Shown here: piece after piece, positions 1-13,600 of the stretch | How the letters are laid out: each line of letters begins with the position of its first letter | Numbering within the stretch: the first letter of the stretch is position 1 | NCBI RefSeq assembly: GCF_000699445.3 | Contig: NC_067198.1 | Location: 3,415,301-3,479,300 of the forward strand | Source of the DNA: Schistosoma haematobium | Lineage: Eukaryota > Platyhelminthes > Trematoda > Strigeidida > Schistosomatidae | Direction of reading: 5' to 3' | Length of the DNA stretch: 64,000 nt | The notes under the pieces: model-generated | What the model saw: the letters and a program-made list of their open reading frames with translations, nothing else | What the model was told of the DNA's origin: nothing | Database searches by the model: none | Position numbers and translations under genes: made by a program

Positions 1-345
1 ATCTGGCCAACGGATCTGGTGTGTCTTGTGTAGATGTCTGCTTATAAATACCTGTACCTTCCGGACAATGATTATCGTAGTTATCCGAGTTTCAGCTTCG
101 TGAAGTAGAGCTGTCTTGACGTTTTCACTAAAAATCTTAACTTTGGTGTTAACTTACAGTTGTAGAAGCTATCCTTGCTTTGCCAGTCCATGCCCTCAAA
201 TGTGCATTAGATTATATTGTTTATCTACAATTCTGCCCAAGTACATAAGACCTCCCACCTCTTCCAAGCTTCCCCATTAAGTGTTATTTATCTGCTGCAC
301 ACTCCGTTATATTTCCGGATTTTAATTTTCCCTTGTGAATATTGA
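1..345 (-). mobile_element. RTE-clade LINE fragment, C-terminal reverse transcriptase part
   Basis: The plus strand here matches, with many substitutions, the antisense of the C-terminal part of the full RTE copy at 46506-49716 (its 46850-47190 portion). It carries the decayed equivalents of the thumb and C-terminal coding region. No open frame remains. It runs off the left window edge and probably belongs to the same decayed copy as 1890-3565, but the core RT segment between them is missing. Confidence 0.7.
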
Positions 346-1468
346 TAAAAGATATATTTATCATGTATTAGCAGAAGCATTTGTTTAAACTGTGCTTCAC
401 ATTAGCGTGACCTTGAGAACGATATTTGTGAGCAAGTTTCTTTGTTAAGTCAATATATAAAGACCCCACTTAAGTATACTTCATTCAAAAAACAACCGAA
501 CTACAAACATATGCCGATCTAGAGTAACATCTGAAGTTAAATTCAGGAATATAGCACGATTCATACAAAACACTCACTCAGGATGCTTACCAGTACTGGT
601 TCGCAATAGCACATAAAGCCATCAGTTAGCAAGTACAAAGGCTCCGGAGACAACGATCACCAAACACAAAATTTTCTGACATCTCCAACTCTAAGGGGTC
701 AATTTTTACAAACACAGCAAAACTGCTTAAACCAAAGCTTTGTAAATCTGACATTTTACACCCAGACTAACTACACAACGGTACGAAAGATGGCTGGGAC
801 TAGCATAAATCACTAGCTCTCACTGCACGTAGAATAATCTCACTAATCACTCCATTGCCAGTATTTACACAATTACCCAAATACACAAACTTACTACTAC
901 TAACAGATCATCATCGTCTGATATATATCTTCTTAATTTCCGCTTGTACCACATTTCAGAAGGTATTCACATTAGCGTAGTTGACGATATGGCCAGAAAA
1001 CTATATTTTCAACCCACCAAAAATCAGGTTTTTTTTAGAATAATGTTTAAGATGAATAATTTTTTCCACCACCAACCTAGGATTTTTTAAAAATTCCACT
1101 TGTCTGTGTTCGTGAAGTGTGGCGACTTGGACTGGTATACAGATGCCTTATGTTTTAATTTGCATATAACTGACTGATAAGCTGACATTTGAGGATTTGT
1201 GTCATATTATTAATTTATATTCAACTCAACACTAATCTACTTTATAAAAAATGAGAATCGTTTGTTTTGAGGGTTGAATTTGCAGGAAATGTCAAGAACT
1301 TCCCTACCTAAGTTACCAAATAAACTTTGTGGTAGCATAAAGTTACTTAATCACAGGGTATGGAATACAACAGGAAATGTCGAGCATGAATACTCATCCA
1401 GCAGCACAGACCATTCCTTACACATTGCTAGCGAACTGAAAATTTCGTCTTAAGTATAATAAGCTATG

Positions 1469-1507
<39 letters not shown>

Positions 1508-1889
1508 ATATTCATTTGGAAAATGAGAACACGCCAAGGCTACTGAGTGTTATAAACCTTTGAAAAACATTCAGATAATTTGTTGGTACTGAGTTATTTT
1601 AACTATTTTATAGTTGTGGGAGCAACACAGACACTACACAACTCACATTCATTTCCTAGTAGCACACCTATTTACAATGTGCGCACTTGCACAAGAACCA
1701 ACACATCCAAGATCTTTGTCACAAACTTGAATAAGCCGATTGATTTATTTGTGCTCACTTTTTGCTGTTTCGAGACAGTTACGTGTATTTGGTTACGTAC
1801 GGTTGGTGGTTGTGATCATTTCTATTCAATTGCTTTTCCAACAATGACCCACAGGATCACAGTTTAGTTTGTACATGACTTGTATATCT
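346..1889. other. AT-rich stretch, no gene recognised
   Basis: I see no convincing coding region or repeat family here apart from a TA dinucleotide microsatellite at about 1470-1504. It sits where the catalytic core of the flanking RTE copy would be expected, so it may be a later insertion combined with a deletion, but no terminal repeats or target duplication could be recognised. Confidence 0.5.
1470..1504. repeat. (TA)n microsatellite
   Basis: About 17 uninterrupted TA units are visible. No function is implied; it is a likely polymorphic site. Confidence 0.95.
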
Positions 1890-3565
1890 TCTGAATCCTT
1901 CATTCGGTTCAGCAACACTATGAACAAAACTTCTTCTAGTACCGACAGCCGTTCTCTCACTTGCTCACATCTTTCTTTTTTATTTTGGTGGGGTATCCTT
2001 CATCCTAGTCTGTTGGCATTTCTTATTCCCCCCATATTTTCCTGAATAGAACGTGGGGCATTTTTACAGTTACTTCAACGTCTGACTTCAGTGCATTAGC
2101 TGCTATATTGTTTGGTTCGACTGATTTCCCGCTCTTGATTTGTCTGATGGCTGTCCGGATTTCTCCAATCGTTGGTGGAGTGACATTTATGGTACGGTTC
2201 GTAGATTCTACTTCGATTTCCGGCGAACTCAGTGGAACTGGTTTATTCAGGAGTTCCACAAAGTGTTCTACCGATCTGTTCCTCTGTTCTTCAATCTCAG
2301 TGACTGGTTTGCCTTGTTTGTCCTTGACCGGTCTCTCTGGTTTACAATATATTTCCCTGTTAGTTTCTTCATCGTGTCATATAGCTGTTTCATATTTCCT
2401 TCCCTTATGAACTTTTCCACTGTCATTGCTAGATATCTGACATATATCTGCTTGTCGACTAAATTTTTCTCTTTTACACTTGCTTGTTTGCCTCCGTGTA
2501 TTCAGTGTGTGCCTTCCTCTACTCGTGTTCGGCTTTTGCTAGTTGCTGTCTACTTGTTCTTCCTTTCTTAAATCTTACCCAGGATTTCGACAGATATCCA
2601 TTCCTTATCATGATGCTTCTTTTGACTTAGAACCTCCTGATACCTTGAAGTTGGTGCTTCTTTGATCCTTTTCTAGTTGTCCTCTTTAGTAGTTCGTTCT
2701 TGTGTGAGATCCTGCGAGGCTTTGAACCTGCTGTTGAAAGTTGTCTTGAATCTGATAGGTTTGTGAATAGGTCAAAGGAGGGCTGTAGTGAACATTTGTA
2801 CTGCCATTTGTTCAGCTGTCCAGTGTTCCTTCAGCTTCAGTTTCATCTTGGCCACAACTAGGTGATGATATGAAGCTGTGTCAGCTCCTCTCCTGATTCT
2901 CTCGCCCTTCATGGTTCATCTGAACGTTTTATTGATACAAATATTATCGATCATATTCTCAGTTAGGTGGTCCTCACACACCCATTTAGCTTTGTGTGTG
3001 CGTTGGTGCAGGAATATAATACCAGTTATAATCGCTTTGTTGAAAGCGTATAAATTCGAAAATCTCCCACTATCGTTGTTCTGTTATCATAGTAAATGCT
3101 GTTACATGATATCCTCATAACTAGAGCTGACCACCCTGACCTTGGGATTTGGTTCCCTCATTAGGACAGTCGAGTTCAACCTTGGCCACCCCTTTACGAT
3201 TGGTTGCAGTCTTCTATTGGACTGATATTCAATGTTTCCATTGCTATTATTAGTGAGTGCGCATATCAGATACCATTCATTGTGGTCCCATTCTTCTTTG
3301 CTTTGAAGAATGCTCCGATGATTCTAGATCTGTGAGATTCCTAATCTGTGGTTCTTTTTCGCGCTTATTTCTATAACATCGTTGTTATTCGTTGTGCATA
3401 AATCGTTTTCTTTTTCGTGATCAGAGGTACCATCACTACTGAATCTAATTTTTTCTGTACAGTTTAAGTCCGATGAGTTTCACATGTTCCGAGAGCCACT
3501 AAGTTGTATCTTCTCATTTTCTCAGCTAGTTGACTGATCCTGCCGTTCAGATATTCCATGTACAA
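1890..3565 (-). mobile_element. RTE-clade LINE remnant (endonuclease to RT N-terminus)
   Basis: On the minus strand this aligns with the endonuclease, linker and N-terminal RT region of the full copy at 46506-49716. A translated piece at 2259-2023 keeps the order of residues found just upstream of RT, including an IRQIKSGKS stretch. Frameshifts and stops are frequent, so the copy is old. It stops at about 3565 where a CR1-like element begins, and RTE sequence resumes at about 6430. Confidence 0.85.
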
Positions 3566-6430
3566 GCCTAATCAATCCAGACTACTCAAAGTAGTATTCA
3601 AATCTTCGAATGAAAGCGACTTAATTTTACGGAATGGACACAAATTAAAGGGTCCAGAATTTTTTATCCGTAAAGACTTGCCGTTGACAGACCGCGTAAA
3701 AAGACGGGAAGCCGAAAAAGAACTACAACTTGGGTTAGACGCTAGCGAAAAAAACCTAAAAATTGTAAATTTTCGGGTTGTAAGACTTCGACAGAGAATG
3801 ATGCCGAAGCCACTATGGGTGAAGCAGGAAGTCATTTAAATAGGCTTCGGATCTGTTACACCAATGCCCGAAGCTTACTCAATAAGCGATTGGAACTAGG
3901 TGTACAGATCGACTCTACAAAGCCAGACATAATCGCAGTTCCATAAACCTGGCTGACACAGGCCGTAGATAGTATGGAACTTGATTTCGAGGGTTTTACG
4001 TTAGTAGGAGCCGACAGAATACAAAAGCGTAAAGGAGGGGGAGCACCTCTATTCATTAGGAATGCTATCCCATTTGCCGTCATCGACAGTGTATCCCATG
4101 AGAGTGGGACGTGTGAATTAGTTAGTTGCCGCTTGAAATGCAACGGACAAGAGCTGCTGATTGGTTTGGTCTATCGCAGTCCAAGCTGTGTAGTAAATGA
4201 GGTCCTGCTAAGCAGTCTCAATACTTGGTCACAAATTGGTCGATGTCAAATCCTAGGGGACTTTAATGCACCTATGGTAGACTGGGAAAATCTGCGAACC
4301 GAATCGTCAGAAAATTCCTTCGAGCAGGAACTAGTTGATGCGGTTATCACATGTGCCCTAGTGCAACATGTGAAAGAAGCGACTAGGTACGACCCGGACA
4401 CTGAATCATCCTTACTAGATCTCATACTGACTCACTATGAGGATGACGTTGCGAACCTCCATTATATGCCACCCCTAGGTAAAAGTGATCAGGAAGTTTT
4501 AACTTTTGACTTCCATATAACTGTCAGTCACGAGCACGCATCAGTCCAGTCCAGACCTAACGTCTGGAAGGCAAACATACCAGATATCATGCACTCAGCA
4601 TCGTAAGTAGATTGGAAAATAGACCCAGAGTCCTCAATTGAAACGGCCTGGGACGCATTTCGAAAATCATACTTAAAAGTTACCGCACCTCACGTCCTTT
4701 GGACCACACCAAGGGGGCTGAGGAACTCTCCACCGTGGTCCAGTAGGGAGGTCCGCGTCCTTCTCCGTAAGAGAAGAAAAATGTGAGATAGATTTAGGTT
4801 ACTGGGGGCTGATGAGATAAAACCTCAGTATCGAAAAGCTCGAAATACTTGTGCCTCGATCCTCCGTAAGTCTAGAAAGTTGTACGAAGAAAAAACTTGT
4901 TAAGGAATCCATAGAATGTCCCAAACGCTTGTATTCTTATATAAATCAGAGGACAAAAAAGAATAGGAAACATTCTTGAATTATAGGGAGACAGTTCTGC
5001 CGCATCATTAGTGGAGGACGACTTTGGTAAGGCTCACGTGTTCTCGAAATACTTTAGCAATGCATATACCATAGAAGCGCCCTTCCCATCAGGTCCCCCC
5101 ATACATACGCTGGATAGCGTGACCATTAACGAACTCGATGTCTTTGGTCTGCTAAATAAGCTTGACATAGGTAAATCCACGAGGCCCGATGAATTACATC
5201 CTGGGCTACTGAAGGAATTATCTAACTTCCTTCCAAGCCCTTTAGGTATATGCTTTAGTGTGTCCATAACACAGGGTCGTCTAGCAAAAGATTGGAAGAA
5301 CGCCATAGTAAGCCCTGACTTCAAAACAGGTACGAAACACAAACCTGAGAATTAACGACCCGTTAGCTTAAGTAGTATGGTTGTGAAAATCTTAGAAAAG
5401 GTTATTCGGAAGGAGCTGTTTAAGTATCTCGATAAAAACCAGGTCCTTTCGGAGAAGCAGCACGGTTTCAGAATAGGTTACTCTTGTCCCAGGGTACAGT
5501 TTTGGGGCCAGTGCTATTCCTCTTGTATGTAAATGACCTTCCTCGTCTCCTATCATCATCGGTCTTGCTATATGCTGACGATGTCAAGATATGGAGAACG
5601 ATACGATGTGAGGGTGATAGCTTAGAACTTCAAAATGACCTGAAGAAATTATCTGAATGGTCTCGAACATGGCAGTTGCCGATAAATACTTCCAAGTGTG
5701 TTGTGATGCATATCGGTCATCAAGGTACAGATACATAGACGATGGATAACACTGAGCTACCTGCCGTCCGGACACATGATGACTTAGGAGTCATCGTTAG
5801 CCAAGACTTAAAGACTACTGCACACTGCCGTGCAATAGCGCCGAAAGTTTTAGAAACTTATGGTCAATACGTAGGGCTTCAGGTCATCTGGTTGGTGGTG
5901 GTCATGTCGACACGAAAAAGTTTTTGATCTTGTATACAGTGCTCATACGTCCTAAACTGGAGTGCTGCACACGAGCAGCTAGCTCCTGCTTAGAAGACAG
6001 TGAGCTTCTAGAAAGGTTCAGAGAACAGCAACTAAGCTGATTCCTGGAATAGCGAAGCTTCCGTATGATGCTCGACTGGCCAAGCTAACCCTTTTCCCGT
6101 TGTCATATCGCAGAACTAGAGGCGACTTGATCACAGTCTTCAAATTGCTTAGTGCCAAATTCGCAGCTGATATGCTCTCATTTTACTTGTCCTTTAAAAC
6201 AGAGAATTTACGAGGACACTGCAAAACAGTTCGGAAGCCGAGAACAAATCACTTGTCAGCTGGCTATCGATTTTCCCATAGAATCATCAACGAGTGGAAT
6301 TCATTACCTCAGCACGTGATTGAGGCCCCATCCGTCGACTCTTTCAAAAGAAAGTTAGATCAACTGAGAGACCACCATTGCCAGGACTAACACAGGCCAT
6401 CAAGCCTCCTGCCTTTTCAAAACTGAAACT
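3566..6430 (+). mobile_element. CR1-like LINE, 5'-truncated, degraded, inserted in an RTE copy
   Basis: Domains run in the order of CR1-clade elements. The end of an ORF1-like protein (3558-3838) precedes an APE-type endonuclease (about 3846-4606, with the ILGDFNAPMVDW motif near 4250) and a reverse transcriptase (about 4990-6390, with the catalytic LLYADD box near 5570). The typical CR1 C-terminus ends at the stop near 6388. There are several frameshifts. In the endonuclease the codon expected to encode the Glu of the ETWL motif is TAA at 3944-3946. The CR1 clade assignment (schistosome SR1/Perere type) rests on motif recall. RTE sequence flanks it on both sides. Confidence 0.88.
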
Positions 6431-6700
6431 GATATATTGTTGTCAGAAGAATGGTCAACCATGTGATATCTGAGGAGTCTCAGCTTACATGGTGAAGTGT
6501 CATGAATGAAGATCTTTCAACTCACAGGACATATTTTGAATGGTTTAAAATGTTTTCCACGTTAAAGCTTTATTAGCAATGTTTTTTCTACGGCATAGGG
6601 TTGCTTACTTCATGCACAACAATCTCCAATTACCCGGGGTTGGGATAGACAGTAGCCTTCGGAGGGCTGTTGGCGAAGTTTCAGATATTCAGCATGGTTT
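6431..6700 (-). mobile_element. RTE LINE remnant, 5' end of the interrupted copy
   Basis: Sequence from about 6435 continues the same RTE alignment that stops at 3565. It matches the start-codon region and 5' leader of the full copy (its 49446-49700), including the GC-rich leader around 6635-6690. The RTE copy was therefore split by the CR1-like element. Confidence 0.75.
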
Positions 6701-9390
6701 ATGATTTGTCCAATCTGGTGTTTAATACTGAAATGTAAAATCTGCATAATTGCGTATTTATTTTGAAAAACGATATCTGACTGAGTAAATGACGGTTTAC
6801 ATGTAACGGTTATATTATGTTCTATTATGTAAACAATTCGAATAGCTTTCATTTACATGCTACCTATATCACCTTGTATAGATGTGCCTTTCTATCCCTT
6901 CATTTCATTATACTTCTTAATAAATATTTGAGAAACGTTGACCAGATAACATTCTGGACAGTTTAAATTCATGACAATGCAATTGACACTAGGCCGGCCT
7001 AATGCAGTACTGGATTTTTATTTACTATAAGGCAGTTGCTAGACTTTCTATTCTCAGTTTCATTCCTATTCTAATACACTTGCTGGTAAGTTTTGGTGCC
7101 ACTATCGATAGAAATCCAAAAAATCTGATCGTTATATTATTCCAGTCCTATTGCTATTTCAGTTCAGTTTGGTTCATTCAGTTCTATAATCGTCTGGTTA
7201 TTTATTACTATTCTGTATGCTAGAACTTTCAATCACTTAAATATATATTTAGGGACATTCGTACCATGGTTTTCATTCAATTCATTTGTTCTTGGTCATC
7301 GAGTATAAACACAAAGAATATAAAAATACTTCGATACGTATATACCTGCGCGCTCATACTCGTCGCCTCATTAAGTTTTTAGGATGGCTTTGTTAGGAAA
7401 TAAAGACCAGTTATTGTTTTACTGATACTTGCCTAGTTATTTACATTTCCTCTCCTATTCAGAATTTTATTTTGCTTAATTATATTCTGTTTGTGAAATA
7501 TAAATTACTTACTCTATACTCATACATTTTTGTAACCATTTATATAATGTTCAAGGGTGGTTTGCCCTGAATTGTGTGCTACACGTATAAAACTTTACTC
7601 ACATTCTTTCCACAGTTGTATGACCATTTATGAATACTTACTGCAGTCGACGTACCATCCATCTACACATTTCAGGACGATTCAAAATAGTTGATTATTT
7701 GGTATTGTTGTCAAGCTACAATACATCTCAATTATAATATTTGTTCTGTATCAATTACATATCGGAGTTCTACAGGTCCCAATTTGCACGTTAGTCAGTC
7801 GCGATTTTTTATGTCCAGGGTCAACAGTTACTCGATTAGCTCCAAACAATATTATTTGGCCATTTGGTTCGTTTACAGGTGATAGTATACTGAGAAAAAA
7901 CCACCATTAGCATTTATAGGCGACTTCTATCTTGTGCTATCTGGTTCAAAGTATCATAACAATGATACTAATGTACAACTGAACTCTAGCTTGTTTCTAG
8001 CGATCATAAGTCTCCAGTTAGATCAACTTCAGAAACAATCCAGATGAAGTCGACATGTATAAATAAAACTGTTCTGAATCAGATTTAGTGTTCTGGTTTG
8101 AATTCGAAGCTTGTCTATATTGTATTAATATTTATTCAAATACTTTATTGCCACTAACGTTTAACAAGCAAACTTCGATACTAAAGTAGTTTGGTATTAG
8201 GTAAGCTCGCTATAGTATTACCATATTACCTAGTGTAACTAGTAGAGTTATTTGAAGTTAAAAATATATGTGATAGAGAGTAATACAAGAAAGGAATTGT
8301 ATTGATTCGTTCATCCAGATTGTTTATTTAATAACGTCAGCCTTCCGCTAACCAAGATGAATACTTTACAATTATTGGTACAGAGAATAGGTCTCCAGCG
8401 ATTTCTAGCAAGAATAAAGTATAAAATAATCAGTAGGAAAATTTTGATAATACACTTTAAAATTTCTGTATCATTCATACAACAAAATCAAGAAACTACG
8501 ATATAGGTATACAATCCAGGAACAGATCCGTAATAAAAACAGATATGATAAACAACACAGTAGAACTGTAAGCAGGCGAATACACACATACACACAAAGA
8601 AAACAGGACTTCAAAAATCTAATGATAACGATCACACATAGGACAACTAAAAACAAAAAAAAATTAAAAGGGACCGAGATAAACAGTTGATTTATTGACT
8701 TATTCATTAACGGAATACAAAACCATTCACTTATGGAATATACAACAGGTTACATCTTCATCAATAAAAAAAGAAATATTTTATGTGATTATACATACGT
8801 TGATCATAAATGAAGAGGAACAAGAGCAAAAATGAATCTGGAATAGATTGAAAATAAAGAGAATAGAAATATAACAACGGTAGGAATTTGCATATACATT
8901 TGAGTGAAAAGAAAAGTTATACTCTTCTTGTAATAGATTAATATTAATACTTTAAAGATCCCCATCATATTAAAAGATTCATATTTGAATAAAGAATATT
9001 CTTTTCGATAAATTCTCTTCAGGTTCTCTACAACTCATATATATATTTAAATGAATAATCCGAAAAATGGTCGGGTTAAAGGCAAAGTATAAAGTACAGC
9101 CTTCTATTAAACATTTGATCGAATTGTAATTTCATTATTATTTCTCTCAGACCTATTTGACTCAATATTTATTCTGATCATGGATCTTCAAATTTTCACT
9201 TCATAAATATATGCAGATTCAAGTTAACATTTTATCTGAGTCAATATCAACATTAACAATTTTATTGTATTTTGTTTATCACAATCATAAATTCACATAA
9301 TTTAAACGACGTACTTTCACTCCTTAACCTGACTACCTTTTTTTCCGGATTATTCATTTGGATATATGAATTATAGGAACCTGAAAAGAA
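6701..9390. other. AT-rich stretch, no gene recognised
   Basis: No open frame with protein-like character, structural RNA or identifiable repeat could be supported. The short open frames here are AT-rich chance frames. It lies beyond the 3' side of the UBASH3 gene. Confidence 0.5.
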
Positions 9391-9391
9391 T

Positions 9392-9862
9392 TTATTTTTA
9401 ACACATAGATATTGGTACAACGAGGCACCAAATACATATGCACCACACAAATCTCATTCGATATGTGTGAGGGCTGTGATACTGCCCGGGTGCCCAAACC
9501 GAACCAGGTGGTTTTCTTAGGAGGCCACACCTGGGGCCTTCGATCTAAAGGTCTGATCCACAAGGCAGTGGAGCAACGTAAGGAGGTGCAGTCCCATGGG
9601 AGCCGGTGACCAACGATTGGTTCATACGCCATTTGTTCCCTCAGGATTCTGCAGCCAATGTGCACCGTTGATTTGGTTTGCAATCCGGTTAAAGCTCCGG
9701 ACATTCGCTTTACGTCCTCTCATTTTCGTAAACAACACCACCACCACGAGAAGGTAGTGAGTAGGACTTCCCTGGCAGAGGCTATATACGCGTGGCCATG
9801 TGAGAGCATTTCGATAGAGAGAACGGACTCTCCTCTTTCTCGGCTGTACCAGGGCATTTGAA
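9392..9862 (-). mobile_element. tRNA-derived SINE, family C, minus orientation
   Basis: A roughly 470 bp unit closely resembles units at 14190-14675, 15195-15615 and 25785-26500. The 3' tail is at the left end, read as ACACATAAA-type sequence followed by TAAA-rich repeats on the minus strand. The tRNA-like head seen in the 25785 copy is missing here. Small open frames inside it are by-products of this repeat. Confidence 0.85.
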
Positions 9863-9870
9863 TATTCTTC

Positions 9871-10525
9871 GTTTAATATATTAATCCCTATTTCTGCTAA
9901 ATAAATTCAGCTAAATAGTTTGTTTCATTTTTCAAATACCTGGAATAAAATTGATTTTTGAACAAATGAAATTGGCGGTTATTTTAAATATAAATTATTA
10001 AATAGATACATTTTTTCTTTTTAAATAGATTTGTCAAGTATCAAAAGAAACATTATAAATTACATAGTTATAACTGTAAATACATTTCATCTAATCAAAT
10101 GTACTATATATTGTAAACTATAAGTCAAGTTATTGAATAATATTCTGATAATAAACAATCAGATTTATACAGATCCAATAAACAAATAATATGTGAATTG
10201 TATACACAGAATGTTACTCATGTATAATTCTCATTTCAAAGGTATTCATTAAGATCCATATAATTGAAAATATTGGGGAAAAAAATAAAAGATACACCAA
10301 AAAGAATGAATAAATGCAACGACAAAAACAAAATAAAGGAAATAACAATACAGATATGAAGCTGTATCCAAATTGAAAACAAAAAAAAAGAAAAGGAAAA
10401 AAAACGATATGTAAAACCTTGAGATAAAATGGTAATTAAGAAGAAATTGAATTAAATGCAGATTTATAAATGAATAAAAGAATTAAATTCTATTTTCTAT
10501 AATTCATTTTAGTATTATTATTATT
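9871..10525. other. AT-rich stretch, nothing recognised
   Basis: Very AT-rich with A-runs. No coding sequence or repeat family was identified. It could contain the distal UBASH3 3' UTR and polyadenylation site, but no unambiguous signal could be assigned. Confidence 0.4.
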
Positions 10526-10529
10526 ATTT

Positions 10530-10670
10530 ACTCCGCCTGGAGTCCTTCCGGGGGCTACTGCCAGTCCCATGCTCAGATAAAAGAGGAGAGTTGGGCATGA
10601 GGTTAGCGGCCGCATCCCGTAGAAAACTAACTCGCTAAAAAAAAAAACGCTAACCAGAAAAAAAATTCAT
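10530..10670 (+). mobile_element. RTE LINE 5' leader fragment
   Basis: The sequence matches the 5' leader of the full RTE copy (reverse complement of about 49590-49720), starting with the CTCCGCCTG segment and ending in an A-rich run with CGCTAACCAG. It lies about 10 bp from the UBASH3 stop codon, so it probably forms part of that gene's 3' UTR in antisense. Confidence 0.75.
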
Positions 10671-10679
10671 TATTATTAT

Positions 10680-13600
10680 TTATCGTAATTTAAAATTGCA
10701 TAATGATGGTCCAAGTAATTGTTTCCAATCAAAATCAATATTTCTTGTATATGAACATGAATTTGGTATTGGTGGATTAATTAAATTCCATCGACGATTT
10801 TCTTGTGCTAATAATAAACCACAATATGGTACAATTGATGTACGATGATGAAATTCATTTGATGATAAATTATTTCTAAATTTATGACATACTAAATGAC
10901 GTGTACAAGTATCTAATGATGATGCATGGGCTACAATTAATAAACAAGTATCTAAAAAGAAAAAAAAAACGAATCAAAATTACAAGTAGAATAGAGTATT
11001 ATGAATTGTATGGATGAAACAGGAATATTCATAATGAATAAGCTTTTGTACTCAGTCATGTTATTACTTTATAATTGAATATTTGGCGAAACTAACATTT
11101 ATGGATGAACCAATCAGATATACAATAAAAAGTCACGAAGTTAGGCGCGGAATTCATACATACATTTGACTAAATAGAGTTTTAGCATTATAGCTGATGT
11201 CAGTTCGTGATGAAAACTCTAAATCTAATTTTTAACCTTAACCATCAACTGTAAATGAGAATTCTAACTGCTTGATAACCCTCAGCGTCACCTAAAGGTC
11301 GTCCATAAATTATAGTCTCATCGAATATTTAATAACTTGATGTAAAAACTACTGAAACGAACGCTTAAAAAAGAGGGTTGATTAATAAACCGTGTTTAAA
11401 GTTTAGTCCAAGAATTAATTATAATGACAAGGCAGTTCTACTGTATCATCCACAAGATACAGGTGTTTATTGATAGTTGTCTACGCAAAACGCTTCGGAT
11501 CCGTTGGCAACACATTACAGTATCGGCAACAACCTACTATAGGAGGGAACAAACCAGATCTCAGCGGAGGAAGAAATTAGGAAGATGCGCTGGAAGTGGA
11601 CAGGACACACATTGAGGAAAGCCCCCAACTGCGTCACAAGGCAAGCCTTCACATGGAGCAAAGAAAGACCAAAGAACACATTACACCGAGAAATGGAGAC
11701 AGATATGAGAAGCATGAACAACAGTTGGATAGAACTAGAAAAGAAGGCCCAGGACAGAGTGGGATAGAGAATGCTGGTCAGCGGCCTATGCTCCATTGGG
11801 AGTAATAGGCGTAAGTAAGTATTTTCTTATTAAATATATTTCTGAAAGAAAAAAGAAGTGTAAACTCATAGCTTAATCAAATTGTCATAATAAATTTTCA
11901 CTATTCTGAGAACGAACACAGTAATTTGTGTTATTTTTCTAATGGAGTTAATGAGAAAGTGAAATTATTGCTACATGAAAAGCTCAAAATATGGAATACT
12001 GAACTACAACTTAGTGGACAAATCATGTTCCTTGAGAAATGTATAGGTCCTGAGTTAATGTCAATCAGTTACACCGTAGGATCAGGCAAATATATGCATC
12101 GACCAAAGTTGACACACCTCATTAGCACAACATGAACACCAAATCTATAGAAGTAGTTACTTCAATGGTAGTAATATATAAAACAAAGATTGAGTACAAA
12201 GATATGATACAGGAACAAAGAACTAGTTGGTAGAAAGAAAGGTATACAGTAATTATAATCTCACGGTTTAACGAAATACAAAGAGTGTATACACCTACGC
12301 CATTGTCATCGACCTTGAGCTATTTCACACAGGGTCTACAACCATTGGTTACGATAGTCATGCGAACTGCAGCCAAGTAATCTGCATTTACTAACATGGC
12401 TCAGATCAGAAGTTAATGACTTCGATGACTGACGCTACGTTTTGGCTTGATCACCTTTTAACTTTCTTCCAAACCATCTCCAACACTAGTTAAATCTCAT
12501 TAGCGGTTATATACGTTCATTGATGAAGAGTCCTGAGATAGGACGAACTAACTGACCAACGCTATTTTGATCTCCAGTAGTTTTTATTTTTCAAATTATA
12601 TATGTATATGAGTGATTTCTGGAAAGGATTATTTCATAGTAGACCAAATACTATCGAAAAAATGAAGACATGTAACTGGTTCGAATGAAAAACATTTTCA
12701 ATCTAGTTTTACAATAATTGTATATAGTATCAGTAATAATTCGAATGTCACTACTTATTCTGAAATAAATACGCGAAAGAATTACCGTCAAATGTTCTGA
12801 ATGAATTAACAGGATATAAAGAAAATGAATCTCGCGGGGGGCGAGGTCGTGGATGCGCACTGTTGATGAGTCCCACAGTAGGACGAAACGGCCGTCCAGT
12901 GCTTCCAGGTTTTCCATGGTGGTCTAGCTTCAACTGACCCATGATCTTAACCATTAAAATTACTACAATCTCCACAAAAACCCATCTGATACAATGATGG
13001 AGCAATCGAAATGCTTTGAATACAACCTAGTCCCGTTACTAGATTACCACGAAAATAAAGCTATGTTTAATATACCTAGTATTATTTCACAAGTTGAAAT
13101 CATGAGTCAATTGAAGCTAGACCACCATGGAAAACCTGGAAGCACTGGACGGCCTTCTCGTCCTGCTACGGGACTCCTCAGCAGTGCGCATCCACGACCC
13201 CGCACCTCGCTGGATTCGAACCTAAGATCTACTGGTTTCGCGCGCGAGCACTTAGCCATTAGACCACTGAGCCGGTATCCAACGGTGTTAATGTCTAACT
13301 TTTCTTTAAGCCATACTATCAAGTATTCATTCAAGTTTACCATAATCGACTGATTGAATCCACATGTTCTTACCACTAGAGTTGAAATATTATAATAATA
13401 TAAATCTAACAATATGTAATCCTTTTTAGTACATATACCTTGGAAACGAACAGATACCAAATACCAAACATACATTAGATATGTGATATATGGAAGGTAA
13501 TTCAGCCTAGTTCATATACATATACATAAAAATACACTTAAAAATTATTAAAAAACAAAAAACATACCTTTCGACTTATGAACATTTAAAATACGCTTAA

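Noticed and set aside
9412..9861. Small open frames with Cys/His in the 9.4-9.9 kb region
   Set aside because: They fall inside a family C SINE copy and are not preserved in its other copies.
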